From the NCBI GenBank assembly GCA_015657535.1, contig JADHZB010000616.1, positions 1-45,653 of the forward strand: DNA of 45,653 nucleotides, in the 5' to 3' direction. Positions 24,433 through 38,548 of this stretch are shown here, piece after piece (positions within the stretch are counted from its first letter, which is position 1; every line of letters begins with the position of its first letter). The position numbers were made by a program, and so were the translations under genes. The DNA is from Nephromyces sp. MM_2019 (taxonomy: Eukaryota; Apicomplexa; Aconoidasida; Nephromycida). The notes under the pieces were generated by a model that saw only the letters and a list, made by a program, of their open reading frames with translations, was not told where the DNA came from and made no database searches.

Positions 24433-25474
24433 TTAAAAAAAATTGTGCTTATCCTACTTAATAATTATCAACAACAGATGACCAATCTTCTTACTATGAA
24501 TAATGTTAGAAAAAAACATCAAATTTTTTAGCTTTAAAATTAATCTAGATTTGTAAAGCAAACACAATAATTAATACTATCCGAATGAGAAATTCAGGAA
24601 ATATTTTTAATCTAATTCGAATCGAACTTCAATTTTTTTGTTGAAAATACTGATTTCCCAAAAATAATAAGCTATAACTTTTAATTCTATAATAATATAA
24701 CATATAGTTTAGGCATTTTCAAAAAAGAAAATATTTATTATGCTGGAAAACTTGTTTGATTTGATTTAAAATATAGCAGTCAGTTTAATTTTCGTGAGTG
24801 TGTGTACTTGATTTAATAGATGATGAAGTACTAAAGAATGTATTTATACATTTCAAGTAATTTTATACTTGGATTAGTATGAATATATTATTTAACTATA
24901 TATATATTTAAGCAATGTGTGTGTAACTTGATGAAAACATCTCTTCATTAGTGATAGACTAACAACATTAAACTTTTTTTACGAATGATTTTACTTGTTT
25001 TATAGCAGTGAACATTTTTATGCGTGTATATTTCGATAAAACATGCATTTGGGACTTAACAATGCATATGTGAGCATGGCTTTTGTTATATATTGAATGC
25101 TAACAGTTTGTATTATACAAGTTTCAATAGGCTTAGTTTTTGTGACTCATAGCTTGTGATAAACACACACAAGGCCCTTGATTTAGCACTTAAAACATGT
25201 TTTTTTACTTTTGTCTTTTAAATTAATACAATTGATTGGAATTACCTTTGAAAACCAAAAGAGAGCTTGGAAACTAAGCTATTAAGACTTTACCTAGAGC
25301 TTATATCGATATATCAACCTTAGGCGCTCGCACAAATGTTAATTATTATATATGAAAAGTTCTATTTAGGGGCCTACAAGCAATTGAATACTACCTATAG
25401 CAGTCTACTTTAGAGAATACCGAGATGTTGTTAAGCTTAACAATACATATACAATTCCACCAACTCATAGACAC
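24433..25474. other. AT-rich spacer, no gene recognised
   Basis: No coding sequence recognised, except that the frame of the next gene is open back to 25388. That could be part of an upstream exon entered at the CTATAG near 25400. Confidence 0.5.
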
Positions 25475-28400
25475 ATGAATTTCCCTTTGTTAGACGAACA
25501 ATTTGAAATAACGCCTGGGACCCTTTTAGATAGGCAAGAGGATGCCTTCAACTTACTCAACTCGAACAAGTAATAATATATAAGCATACATCAGTAATTA
25601 AACTGTATCATTCTCCCTAATTTTCGATTAGTCTTCAACAATTACAATATCAATTCCCACAAGCACCTCGCATGACACCTCACATAAAATCACAGATAGA
25701 TCGAGCACGAGTGATAAAAACAAGATGCGACACACAGCATCACGAACATATCTAAACATCCCACACACTTTCACCAAATATAATACCAAATACAACCACC
25801 ACATAGCTTAAGACTTAACGTAAAGTAACGAAAACACTAGCTTAAAACACGACATACACAGCACCACATAATAATCTATCAAACAATCAATACATTCATG
25901 AAACATTCACTAATGGAATACCATATTGAATCCAATACTCTGTATATAAATTCATTCATCTTATAATAATACTAATTTCAACAACATCTTTACCACAATT
26001 TCACATAGGCAATAAAGTACACATAAAAAGCTTTCTTAAATGTAGATTAATATATGCATAAACATTACCTACAGTTTCAAAAAGTTACTGGATGGTGGTG
26101 CAAGAAAGGGTGAATTGATTGAAATATTTGGAGTCGACATAAGCATTAATACAGAGGTATATATTTCTGTGTAGTTGGTAGTTTGAACTCTTCACTGATT
26201 ATTTTATTACTAACACAATATTTAGCATATGAACTGGTACTTCCATTTCTGAAATTCCTCCAATATACTTCAACAAATATATATAGACAAAAGGAATTCT
26301 AAACCTCTATTTTACAACAGATATGCATAGACCTACTCTCAAGCATTGTGATGGAATCACCTGGTAACTCAGTCCTCTATATACACACAGGTTGACCAAA
26401 AATTATACAAAATAACTTTTCTCTATTATCATTATGTTTTTATGTGCATAAGAATTTTATGGTATGTGCATATGACTATAGAAATGCCATTTGAATCTTT
26501 AAATATTTCAATAAACCACAGAATTTTATTTTAGAGAATTTTGTCTAATAATTTCTATATATACCATTTGTATATATATTAAATATTTCTAAATAACAAC
26601 ATAAATATACTATTTTACTGTTTTCTAATTGAGAGCTTATGCATAGAATTAATTTATTTTAAATTTTATAAAACTCAAACCTTTTATAAAAATAAATCCT
26701 TGACACGTTATTATGATAAATACATTGTTCTATACAATCTAAACCTTTCCCTATTTAATTACATCTTTATAACTAAATTAATTTTAAACGATATATAGGA
26801 AAAACACATTTCCTTGATAAGTTGATAGATAAATTCAAAAGGAACATAAAAAATGAGGTAACTAATAGACTGTTTCTACAGATAAGGGCAGATACACACA
26901 TAATTTCATGGCTTATCACTAATACACTGATAGAAAGGCAGATTAAGATTAAAGAAATTTGAGACAGATTAGATATACACATACGGACATCTACATATTT
27001 ACACACAAATTTACATTTCTAAATCCTACAGATTTAAACTTTAGCCTTCTCTCATGTCCGCACACACTTTCTACACATTTTCACAATATGAAATACAAAA
27101 CCAAGCATACAAACCTCATCACTCACATAACACAAAAAGTTTAGATAAATGATGCTTGAAATTATTTAGGATGACCAATCAATAACTCACTCATTGTTTT
27201 CACGTTTTCGTATCTTGGAAATATTTGATTGGACAACTTTGATGACTGAACTTCATAAGATCTACGATAAAATAAAGCCCTCTGAAATATCTGGTATACA
27301 TACACACGCCTATCCATTTTCAAAATAACTTTATATTAAAAATATTTTTTAAAACTATTCCTAAAGTTATATACTGGCTACTCCTCTTTTTTTAAAACTC
27401 ACACTATCTTTTTAAATTTATTTTTTATAGTTTAGCTATACAATTCATCTTAATATATTAATTCCTTAATAATACGCAACTTATCCCAACTAATCTTTTG
27501 GTTACACACATATTTCTCCCATCGCTTACCTACTGTTTAGACATAAGCTAAGAAGATGAGAACACACTTAAAAAACACAAAACTTTATACGAATCACATA
27601 ATTAATTTATGCACCAAACAATCCTTTCAAAAAGGACCTTATAATAGCACAAAATATACATCATACAATAATCTCGAGCTAATTTATTTCATCTAATAAC
27701 CTAAACCGCAATATGAACGTAACATACATATATATAAACACAAACATATTCCTTAGATTACCAAGGAGGTGTACCCCTATCCCAATATTCTCAATCATCT
27801 TCATATGAACCATTTGGACAAACCATAGCAGTAAGTTTGTGTTAATATGCAATTCGTTTTTTATGTGTGTTTTTATGGGTGTGTAACTCCCTGTCTGTTT
27901 CTTATGAGTTGTGCGATTCGTTGTATGTGCACGTCATTTTGGGCACACAAGAGTGTAATTTTCTTGTTAGATGTTACATTTGCTTGTGATTGTTTACAGT
28001 TGTGTTTATTTCTAAACTTATACTGTTATTTATTTATTTATATTTATCTCTAATCTCACATGTACATATGTACATGGAGTGTGCACTTATTATAGCTCAC
28101 ATTGTAGTTTTATACATTTTATAACCCATTTGCATATTTTGTGTATATATTCATTCCATCTATAATTTTCTATTTGATATACAAAATATTGATTAACTTT
28201 TTCTAATAAACATAACCCTCATATTGTATATTAATCAGAATAGCCAAATCGTGTGCATTGTAATAGACTCTATAAACCCATTAGTGGGTCCTTATATTGG
28301 ATATAAAAACCAAGGTATTTTACATATAAATTTTATAGAACTTGCACAGAATTTATTTTATTTATTACAAACTTTATTTAGAGGTACCAATTTACACATT

Positions 28401-30071
28401 AAGGGTATTGAGAATGTTAGCTAAACAATTATCTATTTCCATTCTGGTAATTATATGTAATTCTTTAATCAATCCACATATTTTGTATATATTAATCTAT
28501 TGCGAATCTTGGAAACTTATCATTTTCATATACGATCCTTGATTTATTTAAGACTTGTGTGTACCCGTGCTTATCATAATTTTTAATGCGATTACATATA
28601 AAACTCAATATAAATTTCAGTGGTTAACGATAACTATATTTCTTTTAATTTTTAATCATTTATGCTTAAGATAACCCAAATAGAGACAATGTAAAAGAAC
28701 ACAATAAATTAGTTTCCGAAAACATAAATTTTACATCCCATGCATTAACAAACTAACTAAAAAGAAAATTGATAGATACAAACAGATGCACACTTATAGT
28801 TATCTCTTAATATATATATATATTAGAATATTATTATAAATATCAGGGCCTTACTAGCCTCTACATTTCTTCATATAATTGTAAAACATATCTTATAAAA
28901 TTATGAATACATTCATTTTTTCCAAATATGCACACTTCAGACAACTAACTACATATCAACCTCCTTTGAAACTGTGAGTAAAAACTACAACACTGTAATA
29001 ATATATATTGGAGAGTGACTATAATATAAAATACAATATTCTATACAAGCACATCTCATTAATTACAAATTGTGTGTGATGTGTTTACTTACTATTTCAA
29101 ATTTTACACATCTACAAACATAATTTATTTTATAATAACCTTGAGATTTAAATATATCTGGAAATAATTGTGAATATAAAGATTTAAATTTAATTCAAAA
29201 TATGACTTGTTATAGGAACAATCTGTTGCACAAATAAAACCAGGATTAGGGAAAATTTGGCTAAATGCACCTCATATAAGAGTAATGTTACTTACAACTT
29301 AGATAAACACAAAATATGACCGCAAAAAAAACCCATCACATATGCAAAAGATAAATTCACACCTAATCACACCGCATGCACACGTTCATACATACCCACA
29401 TATGATTAAGCATATCCACAAAGTGATTTCCTTTCTTTTTTTTTTATAAAGAAATTTAAATGTGTGAAAACGTATTCGATATAATTTTAGATTCAAGTTG
29501 ATATCCTAAAAGATGACACTGATCACAAGCCCCTAAAGCATCAAACTACACATACCCAACCAATCAGCCACACACACGAAACCATAGTAAGGCAGCAGTC
29601 CATTAGGTTGTCTATAGTCAAGTCACATAGAAATGTAAGTTTATACATAATATTTTGAGTACTACTGCTCTAAATTATGTAGTTGGCTTAATTTCTCTAT
29701 ACCTCTGAAGAATTTCACTCTTATATCATAGATTATAAACAATGCATGTGTACAAATACAAAAAACTACTAAATAAACTCATTTTAATTCTCTAAGAAAA
29801 TACCTGTACTATACAGGTTTGTTCACAATACTTAGAACATAACAAGTTATGACAATTATAAAATAAAAAGCATAAATAAATTAGATATATAGACGACAAA
29901 CACACATAGCAATACATATCTAATAATAGACACATAGATATATTATACTTTAAGAGACACACACCATATCATCCAAAACGTTATATCTATTTTTCTAAAT
30001 TTGTTCTTCTCAAGGCTATAGGTTTATCCACAGATCTTATAATTAATAGCAAAGGTAAAACCTTTGTGTAA
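25475..30071 (+). CDS. RAD51D-like RAD51 paralog with degenerate Walker A, fourteen exons
   Basis: Exons: 25475-25569, 25632-25710, 25862-25941, 26075-26156, 26321-26390, 26799-26857, 27170-27293, 27757-27830, 28239-28314, 28382-28446, 28941-28973, 29216-29281, 29491-29634 and 30015-30071. All introns are GT-AG and every phase fits, giving 367 residues, the usual length for RAD51 paralogs. Landmarks: LLDGGARKGELIEIFG before the P-loop; VLYIHT; the Walker B strand IVCIVIDSINP (D231); a helix RMLAKQL; SILTTNYIS (the usual VVTNHIT); IKPGLGKIW (usual KPALGR-W); and LSIVKS near the end. The P-loop is GVDISINT (104-111) where GxxGxGKT is expected, so the Lys and two Gly are lost. RAD51 paralogs assist RAD51 in recombinational repair. 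RAD51D fits better than XRCC3 or RAD51C. The first and last exons are least certain (alternative acceptor at 30021). Confidence 0.82.
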
Positions 30072-32403
30072 CTAGGAATTAAATTATATTTTATATAGCA
30101 TATATATGTTCTTGAATATATTAATTATTGCTTTGATATGTGTATGTATATGTAATCCTGTATCTTATAGATCTTAACTAACCTTACAACACTTTGAATT
30201 ATGCCTAATTACCCCATAAACTGTCTAGGCACATTATATATGCATTTACCTATAAGCTGTGTGTATATCATCGATACTCCAGCAAATTAATTCTTAATAT
30301 TAGTACTAGACTTCATTACTAACTCATTGATCACGAGAGTGTTCTTTTACAAATACATTTAAATTTGTAGTATTCCTAATCCTAATCCCTGCGACTGTAG
30401 CATAGCCCCAATATATATACATATAATATTAAACATTCAGCATCCTGTTAACCTTTTGTATATATTTGGTGTTATCTAAGCTACTTAGCTGCCTATTACA
30501 CATACACTAATTAAGTCACATGTACGTATATGGTTTACAATTTGTCTAGTTGTTATGCAATGTGTACTAACAATCTAAAGCTTGTATCCTACAACACATT
30601 GGATATATATTATTGATATATATATTGTTATTTACACATTTTCTTGCTCGATACTACTCCAATGCGCCAGGGTTGAGTTATCGTTCCATAGATGAATAAT
30701 AATATAACTAAAATTGAATTCTCTGATAAAATTTTATTACTTCGCAAATCTATACCCAAATAATTGTCCCTGATCAGGCATAGAGGATGGACCATAGACA
30801 AATATTTTACCGCTTTTATAAACTAACATTTATAGGAATAAATCAATACAAAATGCATACCCTGAGGTCCCTACATAGTAAAACAACACATAATTTACTG
30901 TTTACTCTACGAACTCCTTAAATTTGGATGAAATCGTATTCCTGGATGAGTCAATCTATATATGGCTAATTGAAATATGCTATATTTACATCTAAAACGA
31001 ATGTGAATTTTGATTCTTATGCTATTTTTACACCTGAACTGTTATTAACTCTACTGAATTTGTTCAAATCTTAAATTTGATATGAAAGTTTAAAAATCTT
31101 TTTGTACACACATTTCCTTTGACATTTTGTGATTCAGCATGTCAGCAATTTATATTATTTACATTTGATGCTTGATATTTATTAACTTTTTGCAAAAAGT
31201 GTATTAATTTTTTGCATTTTTATATAAACAGATTATACATATGTGAATATATATTGTTGTATAATGTTAGATCATCAATCTTTTAGTTTAATTTACCAAT
31301 TTTAATTAAAATTGTCCAAACTTATTAGTTTTGGAAGGTTTGTATTTACCATAATGCGAGCAAATAGCATATTTTATAAGCTAAATAAACGACATCTCAA
31401 ACAATTTTAGGTATAAGAAGAAATCCTGCTATATAAAAGATATAAACTACTCAGTTTCACACACTCATATATGCGCATAGTTAAATTCTAAATTAAAGAT
31501 AGTACTAAACATTGATACTTTTGAATATCGTTCACAGATGAGTACATATTGACTCAAAAGTAGTGTAAATTCTTAATGAAGTTTATACATATATATATAT
31601 ATATATATCTATGTATATATATATATATAAACTTTGATGCTCATATATTTATGTTGATGAATTTTGTTATATGGTTGATTAAGTTTATCCACATATATTC
31701 CCTAGACAATTACTTTTGTGTAATACACATTTATTCAAACACTAACATAGATCGCTTTATTTTGAATATTTTTTATTAGAGATCAAGCTAAGAATCGATT
31801 TAAGTATATATGTTTGGAAAGTGAAATTTGAAGAATTTCAATTTTCTTAAGATATACTTCTTAATGAACTCTGCTTATATTTTTAGCTCAAATAGTTGAG
31901 AAAATTCAAGGAAAAAAGGATATATATAAGAACCTTGTAAATTCTTGAAATATTGATGGCATTCTTTAATGTTAAATCTGTATATAATTTCCATGCGAAT
32001 ATTCCTTTAAAGTTAGCTGATTGCTAGTTTACCTTCCTTAATTATTTTTTGAAGAAAGGTATGTTCGAAACTCTAATTGTTTCCATTGATTGTTCATGGA
32101 TTTCAACATAGCACACTTAATTTTGGTTACCTATAGTATTGGTGATTTGCTATATTAGAGTCACTGCACTTGCTAATGCTTAAAGTGTAATCGAGTCGCA
32201 TTTTAAGCAACATTTCATGAATACACCTAGTGTCTAGGTGCACATTATCAAATTTTTACAATATCCATAAAACAAATGTCAAATGAGAGGTTTGGCAGAT
32301 AGTAGGGCTTCTCCGTATGTGTAGGCATTTTAACGTTTTATATAATTAAAACTTAGAAAAAGCAATTAAAAACAAAGAAGTTAGGCATTTAATTGAACTT
32401 ATT
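30072..32403. other. AT-rich spacer, no gene recognised
   Basis: I found no coding path. It holds a (TA)n tract at about 31586-31630 and a 7-bp perfect hairpin (CACCTAG, TGT, CTAGGTG) at 32224-32240. A 35-codon open stretch near 30900-31010 has no family signal. Confidence 0.5.
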
Positions 32404-35400
32404 ATGAAAACGAATGAGGTACAGCAATTCTATGTAACTAGTTGTACTTATAATCAGTGTTACCCACATTACGGCTTTTCATATTTGAAGCTTAACACTT
32501 ACTTTGTCCATACATATACAAAAGACAAACACACATTTGAAATCTTATTTGTTCAGACACACTAGATATTTTACATATTCATATATAAAGCCTAAACATG
32601 ATTTCGTATATTATTGTGCATAATCCAGAGTAAAGTTACAGTGGAGGAATATGCACAGAAGAACTATACGAGTTTCCAAAAAGTTTTTGAATCGGCATAT
32701 GAACCGGGGCAAATATTCCGAACAGGCTGCATTACATTCAGAGAAGAGACTGTGGGGTGTTATCTGATCAGCGAGCAAGTTTGTTTATATATATTTATAT
32801 ATATGTAATTATATATAGGTTTTATGTATCTTGACACATGTTTGCACCTGCAAGCAGCTTATCCCAAAATTTTTGTCCCTGTATTTATACTTCTGTTTAC
32901 ACTTGAATTTGCACGTATATAGGTGTAATACATACTCTAATATTTACAATTCTGTATGTGCCTATATGTGTGTATGTATAGGTCTAGGTGCATATGTGTA
33001 TGTACATGCTCATTTGCCTATCTGTATGTGCATAAATATATATATTTATACTTTTATTTGGAAGCATAAATGTTCCTTTTCAACGAGTTTGTTCGTTTTT
33101 AAATATCTTTAATATCAGCAAATACTGATTTGTAAATAACTTTATAAAAGATTGACAAAGTTACAACCTTTACATCAATTACAATTAAATAATAAACAAT
33201 TAAATACACAAACTCACATTATTAACCACGTTATATCAGACTATCAAATCTCAATACCAATATAACCTTTCTGTGGGTGATACAAATGGCTCAAAATTCA
33301 GTTGGCCAGTTCAAGCCAACTTCACCCATATGGCCTCCTCTCCAAGTGGTAAAAATATGCTTATCAAATCTTGTAGAATTTATTCACTTTTTACCCCTAT
33401 TGACACATTTGATTTATTCTTGATACCTGAATGCCTATGTGCTTGTATCTTTGTAAAATTCAATTCAAGTAGAAAGATTAACAAGTATTGAACACTTAAA
33501 ATCCTATAAAAAATTACATAAACAAAAACCCTTGCCTACCCCCACAAATGACCCCAAAATGGCACTTCCTTAGGTCAATACGTAGCTTTCGCTTATAATC
33601 CAGTCAGCCCCTCAAATAGTGCAAAGATTTTTGTTTATGACACTCAATCAAATGGGGTGTGTAAAGTTATGGAAATAAACCCTTCTCAGCACAAGCAATT
33701 TTGGACAGAATTGAATAATTTCAAGTTTTCACCTTGCAATCAACAGTAATTAAGCTTACATTTTACGCTTTAATTGCTAAAATTTTGTTTATACCCATGA
33801 TACAATCTATATTTATAACGTCTCTGGACAAGTTGAATATCTTTAATATATCAGTAACATTCAATTATCTAAGGGTTATTATTTATTAAATTAGATTTTA
33901 AAACATATATTTTACGTCTTTCTGCCAATATGTTTTTATTTTTAACAATTTTGTGATTTACAAGAAAACAACGTGATCATTTACTTGATTAAGCTTCCTT
34001 GCATATTCATTAATTTAAATTTGTGTAAATTTATGCTTAACCTCAGAATTATGTATGCTGCCCAACAAGGAACAAAAAAAGAACTACAATTTTCAGAATA
34101 CGAATACAATGAGTTTTTTGGTGAAGATTTTGATAACCTTAATACTGCACGTATTTATATTACTAATTTCACGGACGAAACGACCAAAACTATCAAACCT
34201 TGTTCTGAAGATCACTCATATGCCGATGTAATTGTTTGTGTGTAACTTTTTCGAAATTTGTTTTATCTGGTTGATCTTTTTATAGATCTCTGAAACACTA
34301 TTTTTGCATTTTGTATAAGAAATATGATACATAACTCACTACACCTAATTAACACATTAATACACTTTATTTAGCCATTTTGGTTCCCTAATTCTAAAGG
34401 ATTTATGTGCACAGCTTATTCTACTAAGCCTTGGAGGTAATCTCTAATATCTAATTTGCTCCAATCCATTATCTTTGAATAGATATATTTATGATGCTTT
34501 ATAGACTTAATATACCTATGATCTCATCACTTTAGCACAATTATAATTATTAGATTCCAATGAAGTTTCAGCACATAACCACAGCTCATACTACAATCCA
34601 CAACATATGCAATTTACACACGAATAGCATTATTAGCCATTAAAAGTTTATTGCAAACATACTAATAAAGGTTTTTAATAAAAAATATTTCTATATATAT
34701 TATCATCTTTCTTCAGAGTTTTTGTTCAGAAATGTATCTCATGTCAAGTATATGTGGGTTTCTTTATGGACACAGACACACTCAAAAATACGATAGAATG
34801 TAATTGGGTGTGTATATCAGCACCCGAAACAGAATCAAGTGCTTGGGCAGGTACTATGGGTCAAATCACAGATACACACTTTGAAGCTTATTATTATTCA
34901 CTTCCAAAATCCGAAGTAAATATTTACTCTTAATATATTGATATTTATATACTTACACATCTTAACATTTACATTTAACATATATACATTTTTACACATT
35001 TACCCACTTATCTACTTACATATATACTTATTTACACATTTACTTAGTTATTTAATTACATACTTAGTCATTTTTATTAACTGTGGACATAATTTAGATC
35101 GGTTTCCACTCATAAACATGAGTGATTTTTACACACTATTTAGAATAAGATTATATAAGAATAAGGGAAATCCATATTATCTCTCGAACAGACTCAACAT
35201 GTCTTAGGCACAATCCCTGATTTCTGGTTTGTAAAATTCGACTATGATGGTAAAAATTGGCAGATGACTTCCAAAACTCGTCTACTTAATAGAGAATTAA
35301 AAACGCCTCACAAGAATGGCTTCCATGGCGTACATGCAGCTTATTCGCTACCTTTCCAAGCCAATAACAAATTCTTTACAACCACATTCAGTGCTGCTAG

Positions 35401-38084
35401 TGCTTCCACATATTGTATCAATGCAGGTTAGTTTTTAGAATAAAAGATGGGGATTATAACTCTTTTTTGTGTGTGGTGGATGTGTACATTCACATGTAAT
35501 TTATTTTTTAAGGAAAAGGAGATTTATTAATCATTTATGACACCTTTATAATTATCTAATAGGGTTTATATACCAACTAAATAATGGTATATAAAATATG
35601 AATTCATATCCACTTGACTTTTTCTATAAACACATAATATTAAGTCTATAAAAAAAAACATGACGCTTAACTTAGATGATACTTAAATTTATTTTACAAT
35701 TTACTCATATACATATTATAACATTTCAAAGTACTTTCATTTTAAAATGAATATATTAAATGTTCTTAATATTTATTCATGACACTACAGTAAAACCATA
35801 CTAATTACATACACACAGATAGAATATACCAACCCCAAAAATTTTTAGAAAATAAAAGATCAAAAACCTTAAGCATATAAAAACAAACAAGCTCTTTATA
35901 TAACTTGAACAGATAAAGCTAATTCAACCAGCCGTGTTACATTTACTAATGCTAAAAAATTTATCCCTGACTTCAACCCTTTGGACTCACTTGATTTGAT
36001 GGACTGTAAACAAAATTATTTGCTTATAAATCACAGCTCACCCATTTCTCCCCCAAAAGCTATTTTAGCTAAATGGAACGGCGAAACTTCTGAGGATGGC
36101 TATGCATATGCAACTATAATGTGTGTAGTCAGCCCAAGTAATGGTAGTGATAAATCTATGCTATCAAAAGTAAGAGAGATTTAAAAAGAACAAAAATTTT
36201 ATGATACAGGAATTGATGGATAGGATGTATATGTTCATTCTAGTTTGTGATAAGATGAATTATTCATATTCTGATTGAAAGTGTTTAAAAAAAGCAAATA
36301 TAAATATACACTTCGAGTATTAAGCTTTCAAAAGTTGATCATTACACTAATATAGATTTATCTAGTGCAAAAACAATCTCGATATCCAAATTACAATTAA
36401 TATCATAAATTTGAGGTTTGAAATACTCTTTAATACTCATTTACAGTGGAATCCTTTTAGTTCTACTTATCGGGATAAGAAATATGGTGTGTTTGAAGGC
36501 ATGCATCCTTATATACAAAATAGACACAAGACCAACAGACCTACCCCTTTGGTTGTCGATCTTCACGGTGGTCCATTTAACACAAAGAGTACACGTTTTG
36601 CTAAGGATTTATTTTTTTTCTCAGAACTAGGCATGTGTATAGTATCCTTATTTGTTCTTTCAAGCTTATTTTCTGTATTTCTTATTTTATCTTAATATTA
36701 TTTATGGATCATCTCAACTTCACATATCATATAAAACTATTATAATTAGTATGCATCACACATTATATAAAATTATTATAATCTGTATATATCACACATT
36801 AGGCTTTGATATCCTTGCACCGAATTTTCCAGCTTCTTGTGGCTTTGGCTTGGAATATTTAGAATCTATATTTGGTATCAATTATTATTCCAAACTGATA
36901 TTCCATTAATACTATTAAACTATTGATACACACAGTTACAAAAATCCATTATAAAATTTACATTTTTATTATATCTTTGCATATATCTTGTCATTGGAAA
37001 CTCACAAAAAACTTCTTAATAGGTGGGGCTGGCCGCTTTGAGGTAGAATATATAAAGAATACCGTGGTCAAATTCGTCGAAGCAAAGTAATATAGAAGTT
37101 TTAATTTATTGTAATTTACTTTTTTTATTTTTAGTCACACATATTTATCTAAACATTTCAGCCAAGATCGTTATGATATGTCGGAATTAATAGTTATTGG
37201 AATTTCTTATGGTGGCTTTCTTACGTGCCATTTACTTGGCCAAGTAATAGACATATAATTTTAACAAATTATATTTTTTACATCTCATAAATATAAATTG
37301 TGTTTCCACTTTCAAAAACACCTTACACATGATATCCACCATTTCATATTTTTCTCATTTAGTACCCTTGGTTGTTCAAAGTAGCATCTTGTCGTAATCC
37401 AGTTACTAATAATCTTCATTTCTACACTTCTACTGATGTCCCAAGTAAGTAACCATAACACACAAAGCATATACAAATTTTTATATTTAAAGCTATGTTT
37501 AATCATTTCATAGATCAAAAATATACGCCCATTAGATATTCATTATAATGATACTATAAAAATTGATTTCTACATCGATAAAATACACCATATCCATTTT
37601 ATACAATAATAAAATTTATAAAGTTACAAAATTTGATTATAAACTTTTAATTAGTTGTATTAGTTATAATAACAGAGAATTGTTTTCAAACAATTTTATA
37701 GATTGGGCCTTTGGTATTATTCTAGATGGAAAATTTCCGTATGACAGATACCCAAATGATGAAGAAATATTGAAGTTGAAGAAAGCTTCTCCAATCCATT
37801 TCATTGATAACATTAAGGCACCACTTTTAATAGCTGTTGGAGATTCCGACATAAGAGTAGGAAAATACCTAAATGCCCACAATCTTAATTGATATGACAG
37901 TTAAATGTGTATAAAACAATATAAAGTATTTTTTCCTATTATTTATTCTTGTTTTTTATGAGGACTTCTGAACATTTCGTATATTAATGCTTATTTCTTT
38001 TTGTCAAATAATATAATATAGGTTTCATAGAGATATATCTAATTTATTCCTTCTATTTTATCAATGAATCATTTCTCCAAGAAT

Positions 38085-38123
<39 letters not shown>

Positions 38124-38548
38124 GTATGTAAGTATGTGTATTGGTATAAATATAATAGAACAAGAAAGTATCAATGATCTTGTATTTAAATTTTCTCATT
38201 TAAATTAAGTAGTATTAATATTTGAGCTCCTTTTAAATAAACATATACTCTATTAATAATTGTATTGTTTTCACAGGTACCAAATAGCGGTTCAATAGAG
38301 TTTTATCACATATTGAAGGGACAAGGTATGCATGAAAACACCAATTACTATTAATTATTCTCTATTCTTATATCTCTTCGATTTCAGAAAAAGCTGTGAA
38401 ATTGTTATACTATAGTGGTAGGCATTTAATAAGACCTCCACATTGTAATACTGATTATTGGATAAATACAGCATTGTGGTTCTGCTATTATTGTAACTGG
38501 GATCCTCATGCTATAACAAGTGATTTAGAGACAGTATTTGATATTTAG
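32404..38548 (+). CDS. Prolyl-oligopeptidase-family serine peptidase (S9C, acylaminoacyl-peptidase-like), copy 1
   Basis: Exons: 32404-32418 (tentative), 32629-32778, 33240-33348, 33574-33745, 34047-34227, 34375-34436, 34717-34915, 35192-35426, 35913-36169, 36447-36630, 36803-36874, 37023-37086, 37162-37243, 37363-37444, 37702-37856, 38277-38325 and 38388-38548. All phases fit, giving about 742 residues. The N-terminal half is the S9 beta-propeller (for example EYEYNEFFGEDF, then KGFMCTAYST). The C-terminal alpha/beta-hydrolase part has the oxyanion loop HGGPF (500-504), nucleophile S582 in GISYGGF, D671 in GDSDIRVP and H702 in SGRHL. The triad is intact, so it should be active. There is no signal peptide, so it is probably cytosolic. 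All introns are GT-AG except 36631-36802, which begins GC. A paralog follows at 44165. Only the 15-nt first exon is weakly supported. Confidence 0.88.
36631..36802 (+). other. GC-AG intron with a 36-bp tandem duplication next to its acceptor
   Basis: The only junction that keeps the frame here (SEL then GFDILAPNF) uses donor AG|GCATGT and acceptor CATTAG|GC. Inside, 36729-36764 and 36765-36800 are adjacent imperfect copies ending ATCACACATT, and the second copy ends right at the acceptor AG. Confidence 0.7.
38087..38124. repeat. (TA)n microsatellite in a peptidase intron
   Basis: A TA run with one TTTA interruption, in the 420-bp intron 37857-38276 between the catalytic Asp exon and the next. 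Confidence 0.85.

Noticed and set aside
26773..27006. Minus-strand open frame over the RAD51D-like gene
   Set aside because: It overlaps a confident exon and its flanking introns on the + strand and has no recognisable motif.
27847..28542. Three short + strand open frames rich in Cys, Phe and Ile
   Set aside because: They lie mainly in introns of the RAD51D-like gene, reading exon parts only in the wrong frame or running past a splice donor.
28619..28654. Exon reading LVNDNYISFNF after TTTCAG as the VTNQ-like strand of the RAD51D-like gene
   Set aside because: It has no usable donor before its stop. The 33-bp exon 28941-28973 gives TTNYIS with both splice sites and the right phase.
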